Below, one piece after another: positions 1-8,051 of a stretch of DNA of 64,000 nucleotides; positions within the stretch are counted from its first letter, which is position 1; each line of letters begins with the position of its first letter. Made by a program: the position numbers and the translations under genes. This stretch comes from Prevotella sp. (GTDB lineage Bacteria; Bacteroidota; Bacteroidia; Bacteroidales; Bacteroidaceae), in NCBI GenBank assembly GCA_017410365.1, contig JAFQQY010000035.1, positions 1 to 64,000 on the forward strand. Direction: 5' to 3'. The notes beneath the pieces are model-generated. The model was not told the DNA's origin and searched no databases. It saw nothing but the letters and a program-made list of their open reading frames with translations.

Positions 1-215
1 ATTTAGAGATAAAAATGACCGACGGCACGGTGAAGACCTATCCCATGCATCAAGTCATCAAGGTGATACGCGAGGACAGGAAAACCATCGTCTATCTCAA
101 GACCAAGGAGACCCACACCATCCAGGTGTACAAAGACACCGACATCGCCTCGGTGGAGTGGAAGCCCTCGGCCGATGCCAACAAGAATAGTAAACCTAAA
201 AATACCGAGCAATGA
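1..215 (+). CDS. C-terminal end of an unidentified protein (left-truncated)
   Basis: The reading frame is open to the left edge (codons L-E-I-K precede the first ATG at 15), so this is probably the tail of a longer protein rather than a 66-residue gene. The visible part has the pattern K-x-x-DGTV-x-x-Y-x-x-x-x-V followed by a second beta-rich stretch ending in ASVEW. This resembles the short beta motifs (DGT..Y.I..I..I) often seen in Bacteroidales secreted proteins. The tail is polar and asparagine/lysine rich. A strong hairpin follows 42 nt after the stop. I do not recognise the family, and a stand-alone small protein starting at 15 cannot be excluded. Confidence 0.45.
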   Translation, partial: LEIKMTDGTVKTYPMHQVIKVIREDRKTIVYLKTKETHTIQVYKDTDIASVEWKPSADANKNSKPKNTEQ

Positions 216-257
216 TTCCATCACGATCACCCCTTAACCCTTCAGGGTGAACATAAG

Positions 258-290
258 ATGAGGAGCCGGCCAAAGAAGCCGGCTCCTCAT
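258..290. terminator. Perfect 13-bp hairpin between convergent genes
   Basis: Arms 258-270 and 278-290 are perfect complements around a 7-nt loop. The hairpin lies between the gene ending at 215 (+) and higA ending at 318 (-). There is no long T-run on either side, so termination is likely but not certain; it could serve both strands. Confidence 0.6.
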
Positions 291-317
291 TGTGTTGTCA
301 TGGGCTGAAGCGTGGCT

Positions 318-683
318 TTACACTCCAAGCACAATGGCAGGGTCTATGTTCAGCTTGCGACTGATTTCCCTTCCCGTTTTTAGTGACGGCTCACCCTTAC
401 CCGTTATGATTTCACTCATACGTGCGGCACTGAGTCCAAGCATCTCTGCCAATTTCGACTGAGTCAGTCCCATTTCATACATACGGAGCTTCATGGTTTC
501 TACCAAAGTGGGAGCCGCTATAGGATAGTGCTCTTCCTCATATTCTGCCACCAAGTCTGAAATCAAATCCAGCTCCAGTAGATTCCTGTCATCAGCAGGA
601 GTGTCATTGCTGACAACTTGAAGCAACTCATTGATACGGTCACATGTAGCTTTATACTGTTTCTCTGTTTTTATCTGTGCCAT
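318..683 (-). CDS. higA: HigA-type antitoxin with XRE helix-turn-helix
   Basis: This 121-residue protein has an N-terminal acidic helical part and a C-terminal XRE helix-turn-helix at about residues 60-115, with the recognisable core LTQSKLAEMLGLS followed by RMSEIITGKGEPS. The layout fits HigA-type antitoxins, whose N-terminal half binds the toxin and whose helix-turn-helix binds the operon's operator. The toxin gene lies directly upstream on the same strand with a 3-nt gap, giving the toxin-first order typical of hig loci. An inverted repeat overlapping the promoter (1011-1039) is the obvious candidate operator. Assignment is by motif and gene order only. Confidence 0.82.
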   Translation of the reverse strand: MAQIKTEKQYKATCDRINELLQVVSNDTPADDRNLLELDLISDLVAEYEEEHYPIAAPTLVETMKLRMYEMGLTQSKLAEMLGLSAARMSEIITGKGEPSLKTGREISRKLNIDPAIVLGV

Positions 684-686
684 TCC

Positions 687-983
687 CTATATATTTTTAA
701 TGTCCTTTATTTTGCTGTATTCTTCGTGTGTTCCAACAAACCTCATATAGACTTTCTTGTTGACGAAAAGTACTATTGCAACTATCCGATAGTTGTTCCC
801 CTTGATGTCGAATACATAACGGTCATTACCAACATAGTCTACTGTGTTGAATGTCTGCTTGATGTCCGCGAAACTGTTCCAGTCTGCCCTTGATGTTCTT
901 TTATACCAATCACGTAGAGGCACGTCGGCGTCAGCATGTTTGGCTATGAACTCCCGAATCATTGAGAATGATATTATTCGCAT
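687..983 (-). CDS. higB: HigB-type mRNA interferase toxin
   Basis: From the ATG at 983 this is a 98-residue protein beginning MRIISFSMIREFIAKH. It ends with the beta-sheet pattern NDRYVFDIKGNNYRIVAIV...KVYMRFVGTHEEYSKI, characteristic of the HigB/RelE-like toxin fold that cuts translating mRNA on the ribosome. An upstream in-frame start at 1031 would add 16 hydrophobic residues encoded by promoter sequence, so I reject it. The promoter's -7 box is 18 nt upstream of the chosen start. The gene is followed after 3 nt by the antitoxin. The pair is stand-alone here; no plasmid or prophage genes are adjacent. Confidence 0.82.
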   Translation of the reverse strand: MRIISFSMIREFIAKHADADVPLRDWYKRTSRADWNSFADIKQTFNTVDYVGNDRYVFDIKGNNYRIVAIVLFVNKKVYMRFVGTHEEYSKIKDIKNI

Positions 984-1000
984 ACTCACTATTTTGGGGG

Positions 1001-1039
1001 CAAAAATAAGAATAATATTCGGAAAAACCAAATATTATT
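1001..1039 (-). promoter_or_regulatory. higBA promoter with overlapping inverted-repeat operator candidate
   Basis: Read on the minus strand, TTTG (1029-1032) and TATTTTTG (1001-1008) are separated by 20 nt, matching the Bacteroidetes promoter consensus. The spacer holds a perfect 9-bp inverted repeat: AATAATATT at 1011-1019 and AATATTATT at 1031-1039, with centres 20 bp apart (about two helical turns). HigA-type antitoxins repress their own promoters, so this is a plausible operator. Confidence 0.6.
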
Positions 1040-1143
1040 CGGATTATTTTAAAGAAAAGACATCAGCGGAACTAAGAACAACCCACTTCTGCTCAAACAG
1101 GGAAGGAAGGGAAGGGAATGCTGTATAAGAAAACCCCGTGAAA

Positions 1144-1200
1144 AGGACTTTGAATATTCAGGGTACGTTAGATATTAATTCATCCAACGGGTATTATAAA
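1144..1200 (+). repeat. Dispersed repeat, copy 1 (partner at 47748-47804)
   Basis: This segment matches 47748-47804 at 46 of 57 positions, including an identical 19-nt stretch. In the partner copy the 3' half forms a hairpin (ACCCGTTGAATG against CATCCAACGGGT); here the left arm has decayed. It may be an old terminator or the end of a lost mobile element. Confidence 0.5.
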
Positions 1201-1238
1201 TAAGAGAAGATTAAAAACTAAAAAAACGACGTTTATAT

Positions 1239-1316
1239 TTTGCCATTTCAACATAAAAACAGTATCTTTGCATCACGGAATTTCCGTGACGGAAAATCCG
1301 TGACGGGAATTCCGTC
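1239..1316 (+). promoter_or_regulatory. Promoter and triple palindromic leader of the first ATPase gene
   Basis: TTTG (1239-1242), a 20-nt spacer and TATCTTTG (1263-1270) form a consensus Bacteroidetes promoter. Immediately downstream are three contiguous 14-nt units at 1275, 1289 and 1303, each a small palindrome of the form ACGGAa..tTCCGT. The first is a perfect palindrome with one central base (1273-1289). They span the expected transcription start and the 5' leader, so they could be an autoregulatory operator or short RNA hairpins. Confidence 0.65.
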
Positions 1317-1346
1317 ATAAATAGCATTCAATAAAAGCAAAACTTA

Positions 1347-2489
1347 ATGGCAAAGACAAGTAAAGAAAAATTGAAGAACCCATTCGTTTGTCAGGGATAT
1401 GTTAGTCCTGATTATTTCTGCGACCGCATCACAGAAACAGACGAACTGATTGCCAATCTGCAAAACGGGCGCAACACTGTACTTATGTCACCACGCAGAA
1501 TCGGCAAGACTGGATTAATAAAGAATGTGTTCTACAAATTGGCATCAACAGAGAAGAATGCGATATGTATTTATCTTGATATCTTTGCCACTAAAAACCA
1601 GCACGATTTTGTACAGATGCTCGGTTCTGCCATAGCACAGGAAATCTTGTCAAGGGAACAACAAGCGGTGAAGCATCTTATGGAATTCTTCGGTTCATGC
1701 CGACCTGTTTTCAGCGCCGACCCACTTACAGGCATGCCGACAATATCTATAAGCATAGAACCATCGCAGTCAACAATGACACTGAAAACCATCTTCGACT
1801 ATCTGAGTCAAAGCAAGAAACAGATATACATTGCGATTGATGAGTTTCAGCAGATTGCCAGCTATCCCGAGTCAGGCACAGAAGCATTGTTGCGCTCATA
1901 CATTCAGTTTGCGCCTAATGTACATTTCATATTTTCAGGAAGCAAACAGCATCTCATGGCACGCATATTCCAGTCGCCGGAGCGTCCTTTTTACCAAAGC
2001 ACGGTGTCAATGGGACTGCAACCACTGCACGAAGAGATTTACCATGAATTTGCATTGAAGTTTTTCAAGGCAAAGAAAGGAAATATCAGCAAAGAGGCAT
2101 TCAATGACATTTATACAAGATGCTATGGGATAACAAGAAACGTGCAACTGATCCTGAACAGGTTGTATGAGACAGAAAAGAATGTTGAGAGCAAGGAACA
2201 GGTGACAGAAGCCTTTGCACATATTGTAAACCGCAACTCCATACAATATGAGGAACTAACAGCTTTTCTTTCCGACAATCAGTTCTCGCTGCTCAAGGCC
2301 ATTGCCAAAGAAGGGCGTGTAAGCAGTCCGCAAAGCAACGCATTCATAAAACGTCATGACCTTCCAAGCACCAGCAGCATCAGGACTGCCCTTGACATGC
2401 TGACAGATAAAGGACTTGTAAGTTATGAGAACGGCACCTATCTCGTCCACGACTGTTTCATGGAAATATGGCTTAAAAGATTATGGTAA
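1347..2489 (+). CDS. AAA+ ATPase of the ATPase_2-like (STAND-related) group
   Basis: This 380-residue protein has a P-loop SPRRIGKT at residues 48-55 (S replaces the usual first glycine), a Walker B strand ending IAIDE at about 162-167, and a sensor-like FIFSGSKQHLM. A C-terminal winged-helix-like part follows (about 310-380: NQFSLLKAIAKEG...TALDMLTDKGLVSYENGTYLV). These features match the archaeal-type ATPase group that pairs an ATPase with a DNA-binding winged helix. The cellular role of such bacterial proteins is not established. No signal peptide or membrane segment is visible. Its stop lies just upstream of the flippase start, so the two may be co-transcribed. The leader carries three palindromes. 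Confidence 0.75.
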   Translation: MAKTSKEKLKNPFVCQGYVSPDYFCDRITETDELIANLQNGRNTVLMSPRRIGKTGLIKNVFYKLASTEKNAICIYLDIFATKNQHDFVQMLGSAIAQEILSREQQAVKHLMEFFGSCRPVFSADPLTGMPTISISIEPSQSTMTLKTIFDYLSQSKKQIYIAIDEFQQIASYPESGTEALLRSYIQFAPNVHFIFSGSKQHLMARIFQSPERPFYQSTVSMGLQPLHEEIYHEFALKFFKAKKGNISKEAFNDIYTRCYGITRNVQLILNRLYETEKNVESKEQVTEAFAHIVNRNSIQYEELTAFLSDNQFSLLKAIAKEGRVSSPQSNAFIKRHDLPSTSSIRTALDMLTDKGLVSYENGTYLVHDCFMEIWLKRLW

Positions 2490-2500
2490 AAACATACTGT

Positions 2501-3955
2501 ATGAAAGATAATCAGAAAGAAAACTCACTGAAAGACAAGACTGCCAAAGGATTGTTCTGGGGCGGACTGAGCAATGGCGTGCAACAGTTGCTAAACATGA
2601 TTATAGGTATATTTCTTGCTCGCATATTGTCACCGGACGATTATGGAATGGTTGGCATGTTGACTATCTTTACTCTTATTGCTGGCGTCTTACAGGAAAG
2701 TGGTTTTACTGCTGCTCTTGTCAACAAAAAGGACATAGAGCATACGGACTACAACGCCGTGTTCTGGTTTACTACACTCATGGGCATTTGCATGTATTCT
2801 ATTCTTTTTGCATGCGCACCTTTGATCGCTGCTTTTTACAACAAACCTGAACTGACATCATTGGCACGTTTCCTTTTTATCAGCATATTTGTATCAAGTA
2901 CGAGTATCACCCATTATGCCTATCTATTCAAGAACTTAATGGTGAAGCAAAGAGCAATTGCTCAAATCACAGCACTCGTCCTGTCGGGAACGATTGGAAT
3001 TATCCTTGCCCTTAACGATTTCGCATACTGGGGAATTGCCATACAGTCCGTATCATATACCATTGTTTCAACATCCGTATGCTGGTTCTTTTCAGGTTGG
3101 CGACCTACACTGACAATAAACTTCAAACCCTTGAAAGGAATGTTTGCCTTTAGTTGGCGATTGTTAGTTACCAATATATTTGTTCAATTGAATAACAATA
3201 TCTTTTCCGTTCTACTTGGACGTTTTTTTGGAGTTGCTGATGTTGGTCATTATACCCAAGCCAACAAGTGGAACAATATGGGTTATTCGCTCATAACAGG
3301 CATGGTTAACGGGGTTGCACAGCCAGTATTGGTACAGGTTGGCGACAATAACGAGAGGAAACTGATTGTATTCCGAAAGATGTTACGCTTTACAGCCTTT
3401 ATTTCTTTCCCTTTAATGTTGGGATTGGCTCTTGTCGCGCCAGAGTTTATTGTCATTACCGTAAAAGAAAAATGGCTTCCATGTGTACAATATTTGCAGA
3501 TATTATGTTTCAGTGGAGCTTTTTTCCCGATACAGGCTCTGTATTCAAATCTCATAATAAGCAAAGGCAATTCGAAAGTTCAGTTATGGACCACCATATC
3601 ACAGTGTACGCTATTGTTAGTACTCATGCTGACTGTCTGCAAGCATGGAATAATTGTCATGATTATATGTTCAGTATGCCTTAATGTCTGTTGGCTTGCT
3701 ATATGGCAGTATTTTGTTAAAAAAGCTATCGGTTTATCCAACCTATGTGCCATAACCGATGTATGTCCGTTCATTTTTGCTGCAGCTTTCACCATGATCG
3801 TCACACATTTTCTAACAATTGGTCTCAATAATATTTACATTCTGTTTTTAGCAAAAGTAAGTATTGCTGCTGCAATCTATATATTAATAATGTGGATTAG
3901 TAATGCTACAATTTTCAAAGAAAGTATCAATTATTTAATAAAACAAAAGAAATAA
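2501..3955 (+). CDS. Polysaccharide flippase, Wzx/PST family
   Basis: This is a polytopic membrane protein of about 484 residues with some 12-14 hydrophobic segments. Its N-terminal pattern (KTAKGLFWGGLSNGVQQLLNMIIGIFLARILSPDDYGMVGM) is characteristic of lipopolysaccharide/teichuronic-acid flippases of the Polysacc_synt_3 type in the MOP superfamily. Such proteins move undecaprenyl-linked oligosaccharide from the cytoplasmic to the periplasmic face. I chose ATG 2501 (MKDNQKENSLKD) over ATG 2483, which would overlap the ATPase stop. The glycosyltransferase gene follows after 10 nt, so the two probably form one transcript. No polymerase (Wzy) gene is recognisable nearby, so the complete pathway may lie elsewhere. 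Confidence 0.85.
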   Translation: MKDNQKENSLKDKTAKGLFWGGLSNGVQQLLNMIIGIFLARILSPDDYGMVGMLTIFTLIAGVLQESGFTAALVNKKDIEHTDYNAVFWFTTLMGICMYSILFACAPLIAAFYNKPELTSLARFLFISIFVSSTSITHYAYLFKNLMVKQRAIAQITALVLSGTIGIILALNDFAYWGIAIQSVSYTIVSTSVCWFFSGWRPTLTINFKPLKGMFAFSWRLLVTNIFVQLNNNIFSVLLGRFFGVADVGHYTQANKWNNMGYSLITGMVNGVAQPVLVQVGDNNERKLIVFRKMLRFTAFISFPLMLGLALVAPEFIVITVKEKWLPCVQYLQILCFSGAFFPIQALYSNLIISKGNSKVQLWTTISQCTLLLVLMLTVCKHGIIVMIICSVCLNVCWLAIWQYFVKKAIGLSNLCAITDVCPFIFAAAFTMIVTHFLTIGLNNIYILFLAKVSIAAAIYILIMWISNATIFKESINYLIKQKK

Positions 3956-3965
3956 AATTATAAAT

Positions 3966-4892
3966 ATGTTCAGTGTTGTTATACCATTATACAATAAGGC
4001 GGAATATATAGGGAATTGCATCAATGCAATATTGAAGCAAACCTACAGCAATTTTGAAATCGTAATTGTCAACGACGGTTCAACAGACAGCAGTGCAAAT
4101 ATCGTAGAAAGCATCAGTGATAAGCGCATCCGTTTGATCAACCAGTTAAATGCCGGTGTTTCCGCTGCACGCAACAGAGGTGTAGAAGAGGCTGCTTATG
4201 ACATTGTGGCATTCTGCGACGCTGACGACATCTGGGAGCCAAACCATTTAGAAATACTTGCAGAATTAGCTATCCGCTATCCAGAATGCGGTGTTTATGC
4301 GACATCATATTACACAAGAAAAAACAACCATGCACCAACGCTACCACATGTTTACGGTCAATTTCCCTTTGATGGTAACTGCGGTATACTAAGCAATTAC
4401 TACAAGATAGCCTCCGGAACTGAATTTCCTATTCAGATGAGTTCGCTCTCAGTCCGCAAAAAGTACATGAAAGAAATTGGCGGTTTCCCTGTCGGAATAA
4501 GAAGGGCTGAAGACATTATAACCATTGCACGACTATTTGCTGTGTGCGATTTTGCCTATTCACGGATTCCCACAACCACATATTTTCTAATATACGGAGG
4601 CAAAGAATCAAGACCGTTCTTGAAGGACAATCCTCTTGACATTGAATTCGACAACTTGCTGACTACTGCATCCGGACGGAAGGACACAAGGTTATTTGTA
4701 TCATCATGGTACAAAAGGCGCATGGTTGCAGCCATATACGCAAAAGATTTCCGTACTGCATCCAAAATGTTTGCTAAAAGTATTTTCACCTTTCCTTGGC
4801 AGACAAAGATATACACCTCACTTATCGCCACTCTATTTTCCATTGCCAGCGGCATCGACCTTTACTCCATAAACAAGAAACTAAAGAGGTAA
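3966..4892 (+). CDS. Family 2 glycosyltransferase
   Basis: This 308-residue protein opens with the GT2 (GT-A fold) signature FSVVIPLYNKAEYIGNCINAILKQTYSNFEIVIVNDGSTDSS, followed by VSAARNRG and the metal/nucleotide-binding FCDADDIW at about residue 80. The family transfers a sugar from a nucleotide donor to a growing glycan, here presumably on a lipid carrier at the inner face of the membrane. There are no clear transmembrane segments apart from a weakly hydrophobic C-terminus. It sits 10 nt behind the flippase and converges with the acyltransferase gene after 24 nt. Donor and acceptor cannot be read from sequence. Confidence 0.88.
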   Translation: MFSVVIPLYNKAEYIGNCINAILKQTYSNFEIVIVNDGSTDSSANIVESISDKRIRLINQLNAGVSAARNRGVEEAAYDIVAFCDADDIWEPNHLEILAELAIRYPECGVYATSYYTRKNNHAPTLPHVYGQFPFDGNCGILSNYYKIASGTEFPIQMSSLSVRKKYMKEIGGFPVGIRRAEDIITIARLFAVCDFAYSRIPTTTYFLIYGGKESRPFLKDNPLDIEFDNLLTTASGRKDTRLFVSSWYKRRMVAAIYAKDFRTASKMFAKSIFTFPWQTKIYTSLIATLFSIASGIDLYSINKKLKR

Positions 4893-4916
4893 CAAATTCA
4901 TTTAGTGCACATCTCA

Positions 4917-5996
4917 TCAGTTCCTGCCAAACAGATATTTTCTGAATATGGGACTTATTCTCAATATATTACTTGCGACAACAGAAAAAGCAATGATAAG
5001 TAATGCCATCAAAACAGAAAGTGTGACATCTAATACGAAATTGTTTTGGAACGTTTTAAAGAATTGGCCCACAGAAGGCAGATTGGGAAGAAACAGGAAA
5101 TGTATCAGATAAATGTCAAGCGTACGACGACCAATATATTGTAAACCACTTCCAATCAAAGTATGCTTGGTCAGATGCTGCTGATAATACCTGAAATATA
5201 AGAATACCATTGTCAGCAAGCCAAACCTTGCAACTGTCAATGGGACAATCGCCAAAGTTTTTCTCAAGTAATGCCATTCTAATGAATCGCAAGCTGCAAA
5301 GAAAACAAGAATTACCACTATCGGAAAGAACCATTTCGAATCGAAGACCTCTTGCATCTTATCCCAATATCTCCTGACAATATTGCCATATACAAAGAAT
5401 GGGAAATACATAAAAAGTCTTGCGAAACAAGTGGTGTTCATAAACTCATTTGGAACCTTACGTCCCATTCCCCATGAAAAATAATGTGGCAAATAACAGG
5501 TCTCATACAAACATAATGACACGACAAACAGAATGGTTATCGGTATCCATTTTCTTTTTATATTAATCTTTGCTTCTAAGTAACAAAACAAATAATATAT
5601 GATGAACATATAAAGCAAGACTAGGGTAAACCAATAACCGCCCTTCGTCGGTTGGCCAAGCCAAAGAAGTACCGTCTGATCGAAATGCTTACCTAAAAAT
5701 ACTGCTGCTATCAGAAAAAAGACGACTGTAGGGATTGTCTGTATTCTGAGTTTCTTCAGCAACGACTGGCCCAATATTTTGAGATTCCAATCAACATTGG
5801 ACTTAAATGCCAGAAAACCACAAATGAAAAAAAATAGCGGCATACGAAACAATACCAACAAGGGCAATGCCGACGAAACTTTATAAGGTTCGTCGAAACC
5901 AATACCACTTACATGATTGGCAACGACCATTATCATCGTGAATCCTCTGAGGGCATCAAGCCACTCCATACGAGACGATTTCTTTATCTGCTCCAT
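4917..5996 (-). CDS. Acyltransferase family 3 membrane protein (OafA/WecH-like)
   Basis: Starting from ATG 5996 the protein has about 359 residues and ten or so membrane segments. Its N-terminus reads RMEWLDALRGFTMIMVVANHV, the family signature of acyltransferase-3 with the conserved R in the first helix and the following H. These enzymes usually O-acetylate or succinylate surface sugars. The open frame extends to 6173, but that extra N-terminus overlaps the divergent gene and its promoter, so I reject it. A -7 box TACTTTTG lies at 6019-6026. The context in the glycan locus supports modification of the exported polysaccharide. Confidence 0.85.
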   Translation of the reverse strand: MEQIKKSSRMEWLDALRGFTMIMVVANHVSGIGFDEPYKVSSALPLLVLFRMPLFFFICGFLAFKSNVDWNLKILGQSLLKKLRIQTIPTVVFFLIAAVFLGKHFDQTVLLWLGQPTKGGYWFTLVLLYMFIIYYLFCYLEAKINIKRKWIPITILFVVSLCLYETCYLPHYFSWGMGRKVPNEFMNTTCFARLFMYFPFFVYGNIVRRYWDKMQEVFDSKWFFPIVVILVFFAACDSLEWHYLRKTLAIVPLTVARFGLLTMVFLYFRYYQQHLTKHTLIGSGLQYIGRRTLDIYLIHFLFLPNLPSVGQFFKTFQNNFVLDVTLSVLMALLIIAFSVVASNILRISPIFRKYLFGRN

Positions 5997-6018
5997 ATAC
6001 TCACATGCTATTATTTTG

Positions 6019-6067
6019 CAAAAGTACAACTTTTTCTTTGGTTTTAGATTTAATTGTGTTAATTTTG
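6019..6067. promoter_or_regulatory. Divergent promoters between acyltransferase and fucosyltransferase-like genes
   Basis: On the plus strand TTTG (6037-6040), a 19-nt spacer and TAATTTTG (6060-6067) give a perfect consensus for the gene at 6089. On the minus strand TACTTTTG (6019-6026) is the -7 box for the gene starting at 5996; I see no clear -33 element for it. Confidence 0.65.
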
Positions 6068-6088
6068 TAATCAGAAATACTACATCGA

Positions 6089-6931
6089 ATGATAAAAGGG
6101 AATCTTCTGTTAGTGCCATCTGGCGGACTTGCCAACCGCATGCGGGCAATTGCCTCTGCCCATATACTAGCAAAGAAGACTGGAATCAGTCTGCAAGTTG
6201 TTTGGTTTAAGGAAAAAAACATCCTTAATGCTCATTTTTTTGACTTGTTCCAACCAATAGACAGTAACAAGTTGAAAATTAGGGAAGCAAATCTTGCCGA
6301 CTATTTGCTCAATCAACCTCCGCGCAAACGCAATCTTTGGCTCACGTCAATACCGCAGTTTATAATTTACGACAAAAGGCTTGATGAAAATCAAACATTT
6401 GAATGCGTATGCAACAAATTCAATTTTAAGAACTGGATTAGCGGAAACAATTGTTACATGGTAAGTTATAAAGACATCATGCCGGTAACAGACGGATTGT
6501 ACCTAGACTTATTCAAACCGCAGTCCAAGATCCAGAAAGACATTGATGCGTTTACCAATCGTTTCTCAAGTCACACCGTAGGATTCCATATCAGGCGCAC
6601 CGATCATGTTGCTGCAATACAGAATAGTCCTATAGAACTATTCATTGAAGCTGCCGACAAAGAAATATTAACACATGACGATACGAAGTTGTTTTTGGCC
6701 TCAGACAGTACTGAAGTCAAGGACATCTTCAAAAAACGCTATGGCAACAGACTAATTACAAATACGAAAAAAACATCTAGAGATTCTGCTTCAGGTATTA
6801 GCGATGGCATTACCGACATGTGGTCTCTTGCTTCAACAAAGAAGATTTACGGTTCGTGTCAAAGTACATTTTCTATTGCCGCAGCTCAAATAGGAAGTGT
6901 CCCTATTGACATATTAAGTCTTCAAGACTAA
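6089..6931 (+). CDS. Fucosyltransferase-like glycosyltransferase
   Basis: This 280-residue protein starts with a nucleotide-sugar-binding N-terminus (LLLVPSGGLANRMRAIASA) and has the motif VGFHIRRTDH at about residues 165-174. That matches the H-x-R-R-x-D signature shared by alpha-1,2- (GT11), alpha-1,6-/NodZ-like and protein O-fucosyltransferases. A C-terminal GSCQSTFSIAAAQIGS also fits the second sugar-nucleotide-binding half of these enzymes. The exact subfamily and linkage cannot be fixed from sequence. It has its own consensus promoter and ends 2 nt before the convergent pyruvyltransferase gene. In this locus it would add a fucose-like side residue to the surface glycan. Confidence 0.7.
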   Translation: MIKGNLLLVPSGGLANRMRAIASAHILAKKTGISLQVVWFKEKNILNAHFFDLFQPIDSNKLKIREANLADYLLNQPPRKRNLWLTSIPQFIIYDKRLDENQTFECVCNKFNFKNWISGNNCYMVSYKDIMPVTDGLYLDLFKPQSKIQKDIDAFTNRFSSHTVGFHIRRTDHVAAIQNSPIELFIEAADKEILTHDDTKLFLASDSTEVKDIFKKRYGNRLITNTKKTSRDSASGISDGITDMWSLASTKKIYGSCQSTFSIAAAQIGSVPIDILSLQD

Positions 6932-6933
6932 AA

Positions 6934-8037
6934 TTATTCATTCAGACTGCTTCTTAAAAATTCCATCCCTTCTTTTCGCAAAAGCATCAGATTTTCCGAC
7001 ACAGCCTGAGTTGCAGGATTGTTTATCGTAAAACCATCAAGAGCTTTGGAATTCTCATCAAGTATCGACATGTCCATTCCCAATTGCTCAAGAAGCGAAT
7101 ACAAACGTGCCACACCCGCATCTCTCTTCTCTATAAGAACAAACGGTTTGCCGAAGATAATAGAGAACACACATCCATGAAAAGAATTTGTCACCACTAA
7201 CTTTGCCTTTGCAAACCCTTCAATCCATTTTTCTACAGGCGGTCTAACACACTCTCTAACAGTTTTCCGTATATCATCATCCGATATTATTTCAAATGGA
7301 GTCAGACCTTTTTGTCTTGCAATCTCGTTGACGATCTTCTCATTGCTGTCATTATTTCCAAGCAAATAGACAAACATATCCCCCTCACACATTGTCTCCA
7401 TATCTATCAGTTGCATATATTCTTCCTTATGCAAAAGTAAGGTTGGGTCTGCTACACACGCCACGTCACGCATCAGATACTGCTTACACAACCGCACAGC
7501 TGAAGTTTCCCTTACCGAAACTTTGTCAAAACAGGCAAGCAGCTTTGCGCATTTTTCCGTTTCCTTTCTGTCATATTGCCAAGTATCAAGTCCAAACGAT
7601 GCTGCATAAGCAATTCTCTTTATATTCCAACCTAACGTAAAATCCAAGTAAGCATTCTCTATATTAGATAAGAAACCATGACGCCATATCTGATCACTGC
7701 CCACAACAATAGCATTAAAATCATTTTCTTCTACACTTTCTATACGACCGTCTTTCCATAAATTAATATGTTTTCGGATAAACTCATTAGTGTTTTCTGC
7801 AATTGCATTCTGATATTCTTCAAAGAATATTCGTTTATTCTTGCCCTGCACCTTCTGTTCTACCAGTCGCTTTGCATAAGCGATTGGGCGCAAAATCTTA
7901 GGCAAACTATGATGCGACTCGTTGTTTATGTGCCATACATCGTGTCCCAGACGTTCTAAAACGGTTTGTAATGCATAACCTTGCATGATACCACCATAAT
8001 TGGTATTGAAAGGAAGAGTCAATATACCTACGTTCAT
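6934..8037 (-). CDS. Polysaccharide pyruvyl transferase family protein
   Basis: This 367-residue protein has the N-terminal Rossmann-type signature MNVGILTLPFNTNYGGIMQGYALQ and the central NAIVVGSDQIWR. A C-terminal VTNSFHGCVFSIIFGKPFV carries the conserved S-F-H-x-x-x-F/I pattern of the CsaB/WcaK-type family. These enzymes place a ketal-linked pyruvate on sugars or act in related glycan modification. The gene follows the F420-type Fe-S protein after 14 nt on the same strand. That pairing recurs in bacterial polysaccharide loci, and the two probably form one operon transcribed from the promoter near 9251. Confidence 0.88.
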   Translation of the reverse strand: MNVGILTLPFNTNYGGIMQGYALQTVLERLGHDVWHINNESHHSLPKILRPIAYAKRLVEQKVQGKNKRIFFEEYQNAIAENTNEFIRKHINLWKDGRIESVEENDFNAIVVGSDQIWRHGFLSNIENAYLDFTLGWNIKRIAYAASFGLDTWQYDRKETEKCAKLLACFDKVSVRETSAVRLCKQYLMRDVACVADPTLLLHKEEYMQLIDMETMCEGDMFVYLLGNNDSNEKIVNEIARQKGLTPFEIISDDDIRKTVRECVRPPVEKWIEGFAKAKLVVTNSFHGCVFSIIFGKPFVLIEKRDAGVARLYSLLEQLGMDMSILDENSKALDGFTINNPATQAVSENLMLLRKEGMEFLRSSLNE

Positions 8038-8051
8038 TTACTATTGCTTTA

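Larger units (their letters stand above)
984..1346. other. Intergenic region between higB and the first ATPase gene
   Basis: This 363-bp stretch holds the higBA promoter (1001-1039), an unassigned stretch 1040-1143, a dispersed repeat copy (1144-1200), and the promoter plus palindromic leader of the ATPase gene (1239-1316). A short open frame at 844-1128 on the plus strand lies antisense to higB and has no gene-like features. No other gene is evident. Confidence 0.6.

Noticed and set aside
5997-6173. N-terminal extension of the acyltransferase
   Set aside because: It overlaps the divergent fucosyltransferase-like gene and its promoter, and has no family similarity.
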